DNA of 34,554 bases. Source: Actinomycetes bacterium. GTDB taxonomy: Bacteria > Actinomycetota > Actinomycetes > JAHEKZ01. The DNA lies in the NCBI GenBank assembly GCA_024644435.1, contig JAHEKZ010000006.1, positions 1-34,554 on the forward strand, written 5' to 3'. Below are positions 16,908 to 30,229 of the stretch, in pieces. Numbering within the stretch: position 1 is the first letter of the stretch; every line of letters starts with the position of its first letter. The notes beneath the pieces are model-generated. The model was not told where the DNA came from and did not search any database. It saw nothing but the letters and a program-made list of their open reading frames with translations. The translations under genes and the position numbers were made by a program.

Positions 16908-18101
16908 ATGGCCTACCTGGATCACGCTGCGACGACGTCGATGCTTCCGGCCGCGACGGCGGCACTCACCAAAGAGCTCGGCGAGCTTGGCAACCCCTCA
17001 TCGCTGCACGCGGCGGGACGTCGTGCCAGACGCGTGGTCGAAGAGAGTCGTGAGGTCATCGCGGCGGGCTTTGGTGCACGCCCCAGCGAGGTGGTCTTCA
17101 CCGGTGGCGGCACCGAGGCAGACAACCTCGCCGTCAAGGGTCTGTACTGGGGCAGGCAGGCTGGACGCCGCCGACCCCGCATCCTGGCGAGCAGCGTCGA
17201 GCACCACGCGGTGCTCGACCCCATCCGCTGGCTGGAAGAGGCGCAGGGCGCAGACGTGGTCTGGCTCGAGGTCGATTCCGTGGGTCGGGTCGATCCGCAA
17301 CAGGTGCACGACGAGATCGCCCGAGACCCCGAGTCCGTTGCGCTGGTCACGGTGATGTGGGCCAACAACGAAGTCGGCACGGTGCAACCGGTCGCCGAGT
17401 GTGTTGCGGCCGCCTCGGGATTCGGCGTGCCCGTGCATGCCGACGCAGTGCAGGCGGCAGGGCACCTCGACGTCGACTTCGCTGCCTCCGGTCTCGACGC
17501 CCTGACAGTGAGTGCCCACAAGCTGGGTGGCCCACTGGGGGTGGGTGCACTGCTCTTGGGACGCTCGGTCGTGCCGACGCCGCTGGTGCACGGCGGCGGT
17601 CAGGAGCGCGACGTGCGCTCGGGAACTCTCGACACCCCCTCCATCGCCGGCTTCGCCGCAGCCACCGCTGAGGCGCTCGACACCCGCGTCGAGCGCACCG
17701 CTGCTGTGGCCGCCCTGCGCGACGAGCTGATCTCGCGTGTGATCGCCGAGGTGCCGGATGCCCGCCTGAACGGCGATCCCCGGCTCGACGCCACACATCG
17801 GCTCCCCGGCAACGCACACCTGTCGTTCCCCGGTTGCGAAGGCGACTCGTTGCTGATGCTGCTCGATGCACGCGGGGTCCACTGCTCTACGGGGTCGGCC
17901 TGCTCGGCCGGGGTGGCAGAGCCCAGTCACGTGCTGCTGGCGATGGGGTCGACGCCGGCCGAGGCGAGATCGTCTCTGCGGTTCTCGCTGGGACACACCT
18001 CTACGCGCGCCGATATTGACGAACTGGTCGCTGCGATCGGTCCGGTGGTCGACCGGGCCCGGGCCGCGCGCTCGTCGACGGCCACTGCGCGGGGGAAGTG
18101 A
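16908..18101 (+). CDS. cysteine desulfurase, IscS/NifS class
   Basis: A 397-residue PLP enzyme that removes sulfur from cysteine and passes it on as a persulfide. H100 (SVEHHAVL) stacks on PLP, K205 (SAHKLGG) forms the Schiff base, and the mobile loop [10 protein letters not shown] supplies the persulfide Cys (C332 by alignment, with C326 nearby). The mnmA gene starts 7 bases after the stop, so the natural sulfur acceptor here is probably the tRNA thiolase, alongside any Fe-S role. There is no iscU-type scaffold gene next to it. Confidence 0.95.
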   Translation: MAYLDHAATTSMLPAATAALTKELGELGNPSSLHAAGRRARRVVEESREVIAAGFGARPSEVVFTGGGTEADNLAVKGLYWGRQAGRRRPRILASSVEHHAVLDPIRWLEEAQGADVVWLEVDSVGRVDPQQVHDEIARDPESVALVTVMWANNEVGTVQPVAECVAAASGFGVPVHADAVQAAGHLDVDFAASGLDALTVSAHKLGGPLGVGALLLGRSVVPTPLVHGGGQERDVRSGTLDTPSIAGFAAATAEALDTRVERTAAVAALRDELISRVIAEVPDARLNGDPRLDATHRLPGNAHLSFPGCEGDSLLMLLDARGVHCSTGSACSAGVAEPSHVLLAMGSTPAEARSSLRFSLGHTSTRADIDELVAAIGPVVDRARAARSSTATARGK

Positions 18102-18108
18102 GCGAGCG

Positions 18109-19184
18109 ATGCGCGTCCTAGCCGCGCTCTCGGGCGGCGTCGACTCGGCCGTCGCTGCCGCGCGAGCAGTCGACGCCGGTCACGAGGTCACCGCGGTCCA
18201 TCTTGCGCTCAGCAGCAACCCCCAGACCTTCCGTTCCGGTGCGCGGGGGTGCTGCAGTCTGGAGGACTCCCGCGACGCCCGCCGCGTCGCTGACATCCTC
18301 GACCTCCCGTACTACGTGTGGGACTTCGCCGACCAGTTTCGCGAGGAAGTGGTTGATGACTTCGTCGCGGAGTACGCCGCGGGGCGCACCCCCAACCCCT
18401 GCCTGCGCTGCAACGAGCGGATCAAGTTCGCCGCGGTGCTCGACCGCGCCCTGGGCCTCGGCTTCGATGCGGTGTGCACGGGCCACTACGCGAGGATCGT
18501 TCAAGGTCCGCACGGCCCAGAGCTGCATCGCGCGGTCGACCCCGACAAGGACCAGTCATACGTGCTCGCCGTTCTCGAACAGCCGCAGATCGCCAGGTCG
18601 ATGTTCCCGCTCGGAGACTCGGTGAAGGACGACGTCCGCACCGAGGCGGCCGATCGGGGACTGCTGGTGGCCGACAAGCCCGACAGCCACGACATCTGCT
18701 TCATCGCTGATGGCGACACCCAGGGATTCCTGGCCGCACATCTCGGAGAGCAGAAAGGTTTGATCCGTGACCGCGAGGGCGCCGTGCTGGGCGAACACGA
18801 CGGGGCATTCGGCTTCACCGTCGGGCAGCGCAAGGGACTAGGCCTTACCGTCGCCACCCCTGACCGGAGCCCCAGGTACGTCCTGTCCATCGAACCCCTG
18901 ACCAACACCGTCACGGTCGGCCCACGCGAGGCTCTTGCGGTGCGCGAGATCGTCGGCGAGCCCGTGCGCTGGTGCGGGCGCCGTGAGCTCGACGGCGCCC
19001 ACCTGTCGCTGCAGTACCGAGCGCACGGTGAGACCGTCATGGGCTCGGTGCGGCTGCCCGGGGGCGCACGGGGTGAGGTAACGGCCGTGCTCGACGAACC
19101 GGCACACGGCGTTGCTCCCGGCCAGACCCTGGCGCTGTACGACGGCACCCGCGTCTGCGGGTCTGCCACGATCACCGCCACCTC

Positions 19185-19188
<4 letters not shown>
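18109..19188 (+). CDS. mnmA: tRNA 2-thiouridylase MnmA
   Basis: A 359-residue PP-loop ATPase that makes 2-thiouridine at U34 of tRNA for Gln, Glu and Lys. It has the ATP loop SGGVDS (8-13), the first catalytic Cys C98 in TPNPCLRCN and the second, C197, in SHDICFI, followed by the [10 protein letters not shown] signature and a C-terminal beta-barrel. ATG 18109 begins the domain 7 bases after the desulfurase stop; the longer open frame upstream is a shadow of that gene. Its stop overlaps the next start (GTGA). Confidence 0.97.
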
Positions 19189-22428
<3,240 letters not shown>

Positions 22429-22455
22429 ATGGGTGAACAGTTCGTAGTCGTGTGA

Positions 22456-22483
22456 TTACAGATCGTCATGGCGCCGATACCAT
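22456..22483 (+). promoter_or_regulatory. candidate promoter for the GGDEF/EAL gene
   Basis: A -35-like TTACAG (22456-22461) and -10 TACCAT (22478-22483) are 16 bases apart, and the ATG lies 7 bases beyond the -10. Transcription would begin at or beside the start codon, so the message is leaderless. This decides the start in favour of ATG 22491 over GTG 22452. Confidence 0.5.
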
Positions 22484-22490
22484 CACCACG

Positions 22491-24593
22491 ATGGACGATC
22501 TTGAGGTGTCTGCAGACGGGCGGGAGGTATCGGATCACCCGAGCCTCGTCCGGCTGTCGATGTTTGCCGCCGGCTGGTGGATCTCTGTCGTTGGCGGTCT
22601 TGTCTTGGTCGGCTACGCGCTGCTGCAGACCGTACCGGCGCTCCCCGAGGCCGACGCGGCCTTCTGGGTCATCGCCGGCTTGTTGCTGCTCTTCGAGTTC
22701 AGCCCGGTCATCATCGGCAGCGGGTACGACAGTCAGGGCGTCGCCACGAGCGACGCCTTCACCTTCGCCATCCTCTACCTCTACGGGCCGTGGCCCGCGA
22801 TCGCCCTGATCTCGTGCGCAACGCTGGTGTCCGAGCTGGTCAAGCGCAAGCCGCCATGGAAAGTGCCGTACAACATCGGCCAGTTCGCCCTCAGTCTGGG
22901 CTCGGCGGCCCTGGTGATGGAGCTGTGGTTGCGGGCCAGCGGTGATGTGACGCCCACCCTGGCCGCTCCGCTCGCGGGATTGCAGCCGGTCGACCTCACG
23001 TGGATGGTGGTCGGTTGGCTCACGTTCTTCGTCGTCAACAACACCCTCTTCTCGATGCTCGCCGACCCGGGTCGCACCTTCGCCGACGACTTCTTCGACG
23101 ACTTCGCGTACTACTTCTTCACGACCATGGCCGTGCTGGCCGTCGCCCCGATCGTCGTCTTCGTGTCGGCACAGCCGGCCTTCATGCCACTGCTGCTTCT
23201 TCCGCTGTACGCCGTCCGCAAGACCGCGTCGATCTCGCGAGAGAAGGAACATCAGGCGCTGCATGACTCACTCACCGGTCTACCCAACCGGAAGATGATC
23301 CTGGCCGAGCTTGCCGCGCGACTCGACGTGGCCAGGCGCCAGAACACCAAAGTCGGCTTCTGTCTCCTCGACCTCGACCGGTTCAAAGAGGTGAACGACA
23401 CCCTCGGGCACCAGGTGGGCGACCGCCTGCTCGCGGTCGTCGCCCAACGGATCCAGGGCGCACTGCGTCCGGACGACATCGTCGCGCGACTCGGGGGAGA
23501 CGAGTACGCGATCCTGCTCGATCCCGTGCAGAGCCCGGACTCCGCAGTCGAGGTGGCCCATCGGGTACGCCAGGCGCTGACGCGTCCGTTCCATGTCGAG
23601 GGAATGCTGTTCGAGCTCGAAGCCAGTGTCGGCGTCGCGGTCTACCCCGTGCACGGTGAGGACGTCGACCCGCTCGTGCGGCGGGCCGATGTTGCGATGT
23701 ACCTGGCAAAGGAAGAGCGCACCGGGGTCGAGATCTACGTTGCCGACCGCGACCGCAACTCGGCGAGTCGACTCGCGCTCCTAGGGGGCCTGCGGCACGC
23801 CCTGCAGAACGGCGAGCTGCAGGTGCACTTCCAGCCCAAGGTCTCGCTGGGCACTGGCGACGTGGTGGGCGTCGAGGCGCTGGTGCGCTGGCACCACCCC
23901 CAGCGAGGCCTGGTGATGCCAGATGAGTTCATTCCGATGGCCGAACACTCCGGACTCATGGCGCCACTCACCGAACACGTGATCGATGAGGCGTTGGCCC
24001 AGGTGGCGCGGTGGCGTATGGCCGGGCTCGAGATACCGGTTGCGGTCAACGTCTCCATGCGCGACCTGAACGGACGCGACCTCCTCGGTGTGGTCGCGGG
24101 CGCCCTCGAGAAGCACGATCTGCCGGCGTCTCTGCTCGTGCTCGAGCTCACCGAACGCGTACTGACCCGCAACTCCGGTGACGTCAACACCACGCTCAAC
24201 GCTCTGCGGAGGCTCGGCGTCGCGGCATCCCTCGACGACTTCGGCACCGGGTACTCCTCGATGGTGCTGCTCAAGAAGCTTCCGATCGCCGAGATCAAGA
24301 TCGACCGGTCCTTCGTGTCCAGGCTCACCGCCGATCCCAGTGACGTGACGATCGTCAGGTCCATCGTCGAGCTCGCCCACGGGCTGGGCATGACGGCGGT
24401 GGCTGAGGGCGTCGAGTCCGAACAGGTCTGGGACCTGCTCCAAGGGCTTGGGTGCGACGCGGCCCAGGGTTGGTACGTGAGCCGTCCCCTCGACGCGGAC
24501 GACGCCACGGCGTGGTTGCTCCAGCACCCGTCTCAGCAGCGTTCACTGCGCGTCCTCCGCGGCGGAGCCGAAGGGGCCGGCGGCCCGGTCTGA
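22491..24593 (+). CDS. membrane-bound GGDEF-EAL cyclic-di-GMP protein
   Basis: A 700-residue membrane protein. About 230 N-terminal residues carry six or more hydrophobic helices, a sensor region of unknown ligand. The diguanylate cyclase domain has GGDEY at 335-339 and an intact product-inhibition site RPDD at 326-329, exactly five residues upstream. The phosphodiesterase domain has EAL at 462-464, the Asn in [27 protein letters not shown] and EGVE, so both activities look chemically possible. The Tyr of GGDEY is a common tolerated variant. ATG 22491 is chosen because a promoter-like pair ends just upstream; GTG 22452 would add 13 residues. A position between ligA and gatC is also found in Streptomyces. 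Confidence 0.93.
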   Translation: MDDLEVSADGREVSDHPSLVRLSMFAAGWWISVVGGLVLVGYALLQTVPALPEADAAFWVIAGLLLLFEFSPVIIGSGYDSQGVATSDAFTFAILYLYGPWPAIALISCATLVSELVKRKPPWKVPYNIGQFALSLGSAALVMELWLRASGDVTPTLAAPLAGLQPVDLTWMVVGWLTFFVVNNTLFSMLADPGRTFADDFFDDFAYYFFTTMAVLAVAPIVVFVSAQPAFMPLLLLPLYAVRKTASISREKEHQALHDSLTGLPNRKMILAELAARLDVARRQNTKVGFCLLDLDRFKEVNDTLGHQVGDRLLAVVAQRIQGALRPDDIVARLGGDEYAILLDPVQSPDSAVEVAHRVRQALTRPFHVEGMLFELEASVGVAVYPVHGEDVDPLVRRADVAMYLAKEERTGVEIYVADRDRNSASRLALLGGLRHALQNGELQVHFQPKVSLGTGDVVGVEALVRWHHPQRGLVMPDEFIPMAEHSGLMAPLTEHVIDEALAQVARWRMAGLEIPVAVNVSMRDLNGRDLLGVVAGALEKHDLPASLLVLELTERVLTRNSGDVNTTLNALRRLGVAASLDDFGTGYSSMVLLKKLPIAEIKIDRSFVSRLTADPSDVTIVRSIVELAHGLGMTAVAEGVESEQVWDLLQGLGCDAAQGWYVSRPLDADDATAWLLQHPSQQRSLRVLRGGAEGAGGPV

Positions 24594-24602
24594 CTCCTTC
24601 CG

Positions 24603-24608
24603 TAGGAT
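24603..24608 (+). promoter_or_regulatory. candidate -10 element of the gatCAB operon
   Basis: TAGGAT fits the actinobacterial -10 pattern and precedes gatC by 64 bases, leaving a leader of roughly 55 bases that includes the ribosome-binding site AGGAG (24664-24668). A -35 could not be assigned. The in-frame ATG at 24607 overlaps this element and is therefore unlikely to be the start. Confidence 0.4.
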
Positions 24609-24672
24609 GACGGAGGCGCCCTCACCAGGCGTGCTGACGGCACATCCCGAACGCCCCAACGGCAGGAGACCC

Positions 24673-24975
24673 ATGCCTGCGCTCGACCGCGACGATGTCG
24701 CCCATCTGGCACGACTGTCTCGACTTCAGCTCACCGACGCCGAACGTGACCACTACGGCGAGCAGCTCGATGTCATCCTGGCCGCCGTGGCCCGGGTGGC
24801 TGAGGTCGCGGCTGACGATGTTCCGCCCACCACGCACGCGGTGCCGGTGGTCAACGTCACCCGCCCGGATGTCGTCGTCCCCTGCCTCTCGCGCGAGGAC
24901 GTCCTGTCCGGGGCCCCCGCCGCCGAGGACGACCGGTTTCGGGTTCCTCGCATCCTCGACGAGGAGGAGCAGTGA
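24673..24975 (+). CDS. gatC: Glu-tRNA(Gln)/Asp-tRNA(Asn) amidotransferase subunit C
   Basis: The small 100-residue belt subunit that wraps around GatA and GatB and stabilises the complex. The N-terminal helix-turn-helix pattern [20 protein letters not shown] and the C-terminal strand FRVPRIL are typical, and the length is normal for the family. ATG 24673 has AGGAG four bases upstream. The stop overlaps the gatA start (GTGA). Confidence 0.95.
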   Translation: MPALDRDDVAHLARLSRLQLTDAERDHYGEQLDVILAAVARVAEVAADDVPPTTHAVPVVNVTRPDVVVPCLSREDVLSGAPAAEDDRFRVPRILDEEEQ

Positions 24976-26486
24976 GCGACCTGACGCGTCTGGACGCGTC
25001 CGAGACCGCCGCCGCCGTTGCTGCAGGAGAGGTCACGGCTCGAGAGGTGGCAGGTGCTCACCTGGACCGGATCGAGCAGACCGATGAGGCCGTCCACGCA
25101 TTCGTGCACGTCGACCGCGAGCTCACGCTGGCTGCCGCCGATGCAGTCGATGCCGCCCGCGCGTCTGGCGGCCCGCTAGGTCCGCTCGCCGGCGTCCCGC
25201 TGGCGCTGAAGGACGTCTTCACCATGCGTGGGGCGCCGACCACCTGCGGGTCCAAGATCCTCGATGGCTGGCGACCGCCCTACGACGCGACGGTCGTCGA
25301 ACGTCTGCGTGACGCAGGCGTGGTGGTGCTCGGAAAGACGAACATGGATGAGTTCGCCATGGGGTCATCGACCGAGAACTCGGCCTACGGCGTCACCCAC
25401 AACCCCTGGAACCTCGAGCGCATCCCGGGAGGCTCGTCCGGTGGATCGAGCGCCGCGGTGGCGGCGCGGCAGGCTCCGCTTGCCATCGGCACCGACACCG
25501 GTGGCTCGATCCGACAGCCGGCCGCTGTGACGGGGATCGTCGGCGTCAAGCCGACCTACGGGGCGGTCTCGCGCTACGGACTGGTCGCGTTCTCGTCATC
25601 GCTCGACCAGGGTGGTCCGTTCGCCCGCTCGGTGCTCGACGCTGCCCTCCTGCACGAGGTCATGGCGGGGCACGATCCTCGTGATGCCACCTCGATCGAC
25701 GCTCCGGTCCCTCCGGTTGCCGCGGCGGCGAGGGGTGAGCTCGGTGGCGTAGACGGGCTCAAGGTCGGTGTCGTCACCCAGCTACAAGGTGAGGGCTATC
25801 AGCCAGGCGTCCAGGCCAGGTTCGACGAGGTGGTGCAGCTCCTGACGTCTCTGGGGGCCGATGTCGTTGAGGTCTCGTGCCCGTCGTTCGACTACGCGCT
25901 GCCCGCGTACTACCTCATCGCGCCGAGCGAGTGCTCGAGCAATCTCGCTCGCTTCGACGGCATGCGTTACGGGCTGCGAGCGGGCGATGACGGCAAGAAC
26001 GGCGTCGAGCAGGTGATGGCCATCACGCGAGCCGAGGGATTCGGCCCTGAGGTCAAGCGCCGCATCATGCTGGGTACGTATGCCCTCTCGGCCGGCTACT
26101 ACGACGCCTACTACGGCCAGGCCCAGAAGGTTCGCACCCTGATCCGTCGCGATTTCGAGGCCGCGTACAGGGATGTCGACGTCCTGCTCTCGCCGACAAC
26201 GCCAACAGTTGCTTTCCCGATCGGTGAGCGGGCTGACGATCCGGTCGCGATGTACAAGGCAGACCTTGCGACCCTTCCGTCCAGTCTCTACGGCGGCCCG
26301 GCCATGAGCCTGCCGGCCGGGCTCGGCGACGATGACCTGCCGGTGGGCGTCCAGCTCATGGCGGCGGTGCAGCGTGACGAGCAGGTGTACCGAGTAGGGG
26401 CGGCCCTCGAGTCGGCGCTACAGGAACGCTGGGGCGGACCGCTGCTCGATCGGATTCCGGAGCTGGCGACGGGAGGTGCGGCGTGA
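24972..26486 (+). CDS. gatA: Glu-tRNA(Gln) amidotransferase subunit A
   Basis: The 504-residue amidase that releases ammonia from glutamine for transamidation of Glu-tRNA(Gln) and, in many bacteria, Asp-tRNA(Asn). The amidase-signature triad is present as K80 (LALKDVF), S155 (cis-Ser in PGGSSGGS) and S179 ([10 protein letters not shown]), each one residue beyond the Staphylococcus numbering. GTG 24972 overlaps the gatC stop and has GAGGAGGAG just upstream; its own stop overlaps the gatB start (GTGA), so the three subunits are coupled for equal output. Confidence 0.97.
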   Translation: MSDLTRLDASETAAAVAAGEVTAREVAGAHLDRIEQTDEAVHAFVHVDRELTLAAADAVDAARASGGPLGPLAGVPLALKDVFTMRGAPTTCGSKILDGWRPPYDATVVERLRDAGVVVLGKTNMDEFAMGSSTENSAYGVTHNPWNLERIPGGSSGGSSAAVAARQAPLAIGTDTGGSIRQPAAVTGIVGVKPTYGAVSRYGLVAFSSSLDQGGPFARSVLDAALLHEVMAGHDPRDATSIDAPVPPVAAAARGELGGVDGLKVGVVTQLQGEGYQPGVQARFDEVVQLLTSLGADVVEVSCPSFDYALPAYYLIAPSECSSNLARFDGMRYGLRAGDDGKNGVEQVMAITRAEGFGPEVKRRIMLGTYALSAGYYDAYYGQAQKVRTLIRRDFEAAYRDVDVLLSPTTPTVAFPIGERADDPVAMYKADLATLPSSLYGGPAMSLPAGLGDDDLPVGVQLMAAVQRDEQVYRVGAALESALQERWGGPLLDRIPELATGGAA

Positions 26487-28006
26487 CAACACCATCCAGT
26501 GACGTTCTCATGTCCTTCGAGGACGCCATCGCGACCTTCGACCCGGTGATGGGGTTGGAGGTGCACGTCGAGCTCAACACGCTCACCAAGATGTTCTGCG
26601 GCTGCCCGACAGAGTTCGGAGCAGCTCCGAACACCCAGGTCTGCCCGGTCTGCCTCGGCCTGCCGGGGGCGCTGCCGGTGGTCAACCAGAAGGCGGTGGA
26701 GTCGGCGATCCGGATCGGGCTGGCCCTGGGGTGCTCGATCGCACCGTGGTCGCGGTTTGCACGCAAGAACTACTTCTACCCCGACATGCCCAAGGACTTC
26801 CAGACGTCCCAGTACGACGAGCCGATCGCCTTCAACGGAGCACTCGACATCGTCGTCGAGACCGACGACGGGCCGCAGTCGATCACCCTTGGCATCGAAC
26901 GCGCCCACATGGAGGAGGACACCGGGAAGATCTCCCATCTCGGAGGCGCGACTGGTCGCATCCACGGCGCTGACTACTCGCTGATCGACTACAACCGTGC
27001 CGGGGTGCCACTGATCGAGATCGTGACCAAGCCGATCGAGGTCGAGCCAGCCCTGGCGCCGGCCGTCGCCCGGGCGTACGTCACCGAGCTGCGTGAGCTC
27101 ATCGTCGCTCTCGGGGTCTCTGACGCCCACATGCACCAGGGTTCGATGCGAGTCGATGCCAACCTGTCGCTCAAGCCGCGTGGGCGGGCGGAGTTCGGCA
27201 CCCGTACCGAGACCAAGAACGTCAACTCGATCCGTTCGGTCGAGCGAGCAGTGCGCTTTGAGATCCAGCGCCAGGCAGTGGTTCTGTCGTCGGGCGGCAC
27301 CATCGTGCAAGAGACGCGGCACTTCCATGAGAACGACGGGTCGACGACCTCAGGCCGGGTCAAGGAGGAGGCGGAGGACTACCGCTACTTCCCTGAGCCA
27401 GATCTGACCCCGGTTGCCCCCGACGAGGCGTGGGTCGAGTCGCTTCGCGCGACTCTCCCCGAGTCGCCGCTGCTCAGGCGCGCCCGTATCCGCGAAGAGT
27501 GGGGTCTGTCCGAGCACGAGATGCAGTCGCTGATCAACGCCGGCGCGCTCGACCTCGTCGAGCAGACCGTGGCGCTCGGCGCTGACCCGGCTGATGCGCG
27601 GAAGTGGTGGACCGGCGAGATCGCCCGGATCTCCAACGAGCGGGGGCTCGACGTGGCGGTGCTGCCGATCACGCCAGCTGACGTCCACCGGATCATCGTG
27701 CTCACCTCCGACGGAGCCTTGAACGACAAGCTGGCCCGCCAGGTGATCGAAGGTGTGCTGGCCGGTGAGGGCGGCCCCGACGAGGTCGTTGCCAGTCGTG
27801 GTCTGGCAGTGGTCTCTGACGATGGTGCGCTGCTCGAGGCGATCGACGCCGCGCTCGCGGCCCAGCCGGATGTCGCCGACAAGATCCGTGACGGCAAGGT
27901 GCAGGCGGCCGGCGCCATCGTCGGTGCGGTGATGAAGGCGACGGCGGGCAAGGCGGACGCGGCACGGGTGCGCGAGCTGATCCTCCGGAGAGTGTCCGGC
28001 GCCTAG
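26483..28006 (+). CDS. gatB: Glu-tRNA(Gln) amidotransferase subunit B
   Basis: The 507-residue kinase-transamidase subunit that phosphorylates Glu on tRNA(Gln) and amidates it with ammonia channelled from GatA. The cradle domain has [15 protein letters not shown], the zinc-site cysteines CGCP and CPVC, and the signature [16 protein letters not shown]; the C-terminal third is the YqeY-like tRNA-binding tail. GTG 26483 has GGGAGG six bases upstream and overlaps the gatA stop. The stop is 10 bases from that of a convergent gene. Confidence 0.97.
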   Translation: MTTPSSDVLMSFEDAIATFDPVMGLEVHVELNTLTKMFCGCPTEFGAAPNTQVCPVCLGLPGALPVVNQKAVESAIRIGLALGCSIAPWSRFARKNYFYPDMPKDFQTSQYDEPIAFNGALDIVVETDDGPQSITLGIERAHMEEDTGKISHLGGATGRIHGADYSLIDYNRAGVPLIEIVTKPIEVEPALAPAVARAYVTELRELIVALGVSDAHMHQGSMRVDANLSLKPRGRAEFGTRTETKNVNSIRSVERAVRFEIQRQAVVLSSGGTIVQETRHFHENDGSTTSGRVKEEAEDYRYFPEPDLTPVAPDEAWVESLRATLPESPLLRRARIREEWGLSEHEMQSLINAGALDLVEQTVALGADPADARKWWTGEIARISNERGLDVAVLPITPADVHRIIVLTSDGALNDKLARQVIEGVLAGEGGPDEVVASRGLAVVSDDGALLEAIDAALAAQPDVADKIRDGKVQAAGAIVGAVMKATAGKADAARVRELILRRVSGA

Positions 28007-28016
28007 CCAGCTGCCG

Positions 28017-29183
28017 CTATCCCACCGAGACGCTGACGACTCGATCGTCGTCCTGCTGTGGACTGCCACGTCCGTCGGTGTTGCTCGTCGTGAGCCAGAG
28101 GGTGCCGTCCGGGGCGGCCATCACGGTGCGGATCCGCCCCAGCTCTCCGTCGAGGGCTGCCGTGGGTTCATGGGCGACAGCTCCGGTGACAGGCACCTCC
28201 CACAGCCGTTCTCCGCGGAGCGCCCCCATGTACAGCACGCCGTCCACCCAGGCCAGGCCACTCGGAGACGCCTCACTCGTGGGCCACGTGACCTGGGGGT
28301 CGGTGAACCCGTTCGCCTCCGACGTGGAGCCACCGGCTCCCTCTACGTCGGGCCATCCGTAGTTCCCCCCGGCCTCGATGAGGTTCAGCTCGTCGTAGGC
28401 CGATGACCCGAACTCGGTGGCCCAGAGCTGCCCCGCGTCATCGAATGCCAAGCCCTGCACGTTGCGGTGGCCGTAGCTCCAGACCGGTGAGCCGGGGAAC
28501 GGGTTGTCATCGGGGATGGCTCCGTCGGCCGTGATCCGCAGGATCTTCCCCGAGAGCGACGCGCGCTCCTGGGCGCGATCGGGCTCGCCCGCATCGCCGG
28601 TGGTCACGTACAGCATCCCGTCGGGGCCGAAGAGGAGCCGCCCTCCGTCGTGGAAGGAGTTCTTGGGGATGCCGGTCAGCACGGCTCGCGCGCCGACCAG
28701 GCGATCATTCTTGAACAGCATGCGAACGACGCGGTTGTCAGTGTTCGTCGTGACGTAGGCGTACACGAACTGGTCGTCGGCGAAGGTCGGTGAGGTGACG
28801 ACACCCAGCAGTCCGCCCTCGCCGTCGTCGGCCACCCCAGGAACAGTGCCGACCCTTTCCACGTCGCCCTGAGCTGTGATCATCGAGACGTCGCCGCTCG
28901 GTCGCTCACCGACGAGCGCCCGACCGTCCGGAAGGAACGTCAGCCCCCACGGCACCTGCAGGCCAGTGGCCAGATCGACGGGGTCTCCAATCGTCGGCGG
29001 CACGGTGGAAGCCCCTGACGGCGAAGCCGCGCCGACCGTTGCGGCGTCGGGTACCCACGGCAGTGCCTTCCAGCGGGTGCCGACCAGCGCGAGCGCGGCG
29101 ATCACGATCGTCAGCGCGATGACGATCACCATGGCGCGGGTCCGTCGGGTGCTGGAGCTTCTGCTCTCGGTCTCTGGTAGCAC
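28017..29183 (-). CDS. PQQ-dependent (sorbosone/aldose-type) sugar dehydrogenase, membrane-anchored or exported
   Basis: A 388-residue six-bladed beta-propeller of the soluble glucose/sorbosone dehydrogenase family. Residues 1-40 hold a basic start (RSSSTRRTR) and one hydrophobic helix (AMVIVIALTIVIAALALVG), so it is exported or anchored outward. Family motifs are WGLTFLPDGRALVGERPSG, HDGGRLLFGPDGMLYVTTGDAG, YGHRNVQGLAFD and LWATEFGSSAYDELNLIEAGGNYGWP. No PQQ-synthesis genes are near, so activity would depend on genes elsewhere or on external PQQ. The start GTG 29183 abuts a perfect palindrome; ATG 29132 is an alternative but would drop the charged N-terminus. Confidence 0.88.
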   Translation of the reverse strand: MLPETESRSSSTRRTRAMVIVIALTIVIAALALVGTRWKALPWVPDAATVGAASPSGASTVPPTIGDPVDLATGLQVPWGLTFLPDGRALVGERPSGDVSMITAQGDVERVGTVPGVADDGEGGLLGVVTSPTFADDQFVYAYVTTNTDNRVVRMLFKNDRLVGARAVLTGIPKNSFHDGGRLLFGPDGMLYVTTGDAGEPDRAQERASLSGKILRITADGAIPDDNPFPGSPVWSYGHRNVQGLAFDDAGQLWATEFGSSAYDELNLIEAGGNYGWPDVEGAGGSTSEANGFTDPQVTWPTSEASPSGLAWVDGVLYMGALRGERLWEVPVTGAVAHEPTAALDGELGRIRTVMAAPDGTLWLTTSNTDGRGSPQQDDDRVVSVSVG

Positions 29184-29200
29184 GCCTCCATCATGGAGGC
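29184..29200. promoter_or_regulatory. perfect 17-bp palindrome in a divergent promoter
   Basis: GCCTCCAT (29184-29191), one central base, ATGGAGGC (29193-29200). It touches the start codon of the sugar dehydrogenase and lies 37 bases before the hydroxyacid dehydrogenase start. The GGAGG arm is only one base from the GTG, too close to act as a standard ribosome-binding site. A regulator site for both genes, or an mRNA hairpin masking the start, are the two readings. Confidence 0.45.
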
Positions 29201-29237
29201 TCGGCCTGGAGGGGGCACGGCGGATACCGTGAGCGAC

Positions 29238-30146
29238 ATGACGCTCGTCTGGCTGCCCGAGGATGACTGGGCCGAGAACCTACAAGTACCCCCCGGGCTG
29301 GATGTTCGGGTGTGGCGAAGTGGTCAGTCGACTCCGGCAACCGCGCGCGACGTCGAGTTCTATGTGCCTGAGTACATGGGCCCGGCGAGCACGCTCGAGA
29401 TTCTCGCCGACATGCCGTCACTGCGCTTCGTGCAGACACTCACTGCTGGCGTCGACGACGTGCTGGCCCTTCTGCCCGCCGGTGTGACGCTCTGCAACGC
29501 GGCCGGTGTACACGACGCCAGCACTGCCGAGCTTGCGGTCGGGCTGGCCATCGCGTCGCTGCGGGGCTTCCCCGGGTTCGTGCGCGCTCAGGACGAGGGG
29601 GCGTGGCTGCACGCTCGACATGACGCGCTCGCCGATCAGCGAGTGCTGCTGCTCGGCGCCGGGTCAGTGGGGTCGGCGATCGCCGCACGGCTTGTTCCCT
29701 TCGAGGTCGACGTCACGGTGGTGGCCAGAACCGCGCGCGAAGGCGTGAGTGGGGTGCGCGATCTGCCAGGCCTGCTGCCCACGGCAGACATCGTGATCCT
29801 TGCTGTGCCGTACGGCGCTGCCACACATCACCTGGTGGACGAGTCGTTCCTGGCCGCTCTGCCGGACGGAGCACTGGTCATCAACGTTGCCAGGGGAGCT
29901 GTGGTCGACACCGGTGCCCTTCTCGCCGAGCTCACTGCCGGACGCCTGCGGGCGGCTCTTGATGTGACGGATCCCGAGCCGCTGCCCGCGAACCATCCGC
30001 TGTGGACGGCTCCCAACGTCCTCATCACGCCGCACGTCGGGGGAGACACATCGGCCTTCATGCCTCGTGCCTGGCGACTGCTGCAGTCCCAGCTCGACCG
30101 TCTGGCCGCGGGACAACCGCTCGACAATGTGGTGCGGTCAGGCTGA
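29238..30146 (+). CDS. D-isomer-specific 2-hydroxyacid dehydrogenase
   Basis: A 302-residue NAD(P)-dependent dehydrogenase of the phosphoglycerate/glyoxylate-reductase family. The cofactor loop is LLGAGSVGSAIAARL; the catalytic Arg is in INVARGAVVD, the Glu in DVTDPEPLP and the His in ITPHVGG. The substrate is uncertain; a glyoxylate or hydroxypyruvate reductase role is possible. The start ATG 29238 is 7 bases after a -10-like TACCGT (29225-29230) with no ribosome-binding site, so the message may be leaderless. The in-frame ATG at 29193 lies in the palindrome and is rejected. Confidence 0.9.
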   Translation: MTLVWLPEDDWAENLQVPPGLDVRVWRSGQSTPATARDVEFYVPEYMGPASTLEILADMPSLRFVQTLTAGVDDVLALLPAGVTLCNAAGVHDASTAELAVGLAIASLRGFPGFVRAQDEGAWLHARHDALADQRVLLLGAGSVGSAIAARLVPFEVDVTVVARTAREGVSGVRDLPGLLPTADIVILAVPYGAATHHLVDESFLAALPDGALVINVARGAVVDTGALLAELTAGRLRAALDVTDPEPLPANHPLWTAPNVLITPHVGGDTSAFMPRAWRLLQSQLDRLAAGQPLDNVVRSG

Positions 30147-30229
30147 GACCCGAACCGCGCAGGGGCTTGTCGACGCAGTTGGACAAGGGCCAGACTGGCG
30201 GACGCGGGGGCGCCACTGGGAGGGTGCGA

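Noticed and set aside
17866-18108. Upstream extension of mnmA into the desulfurase gene
   Set aside because: It is a shadow frame of the desulfurase; the PP-loop domain begins at ATG 18109.
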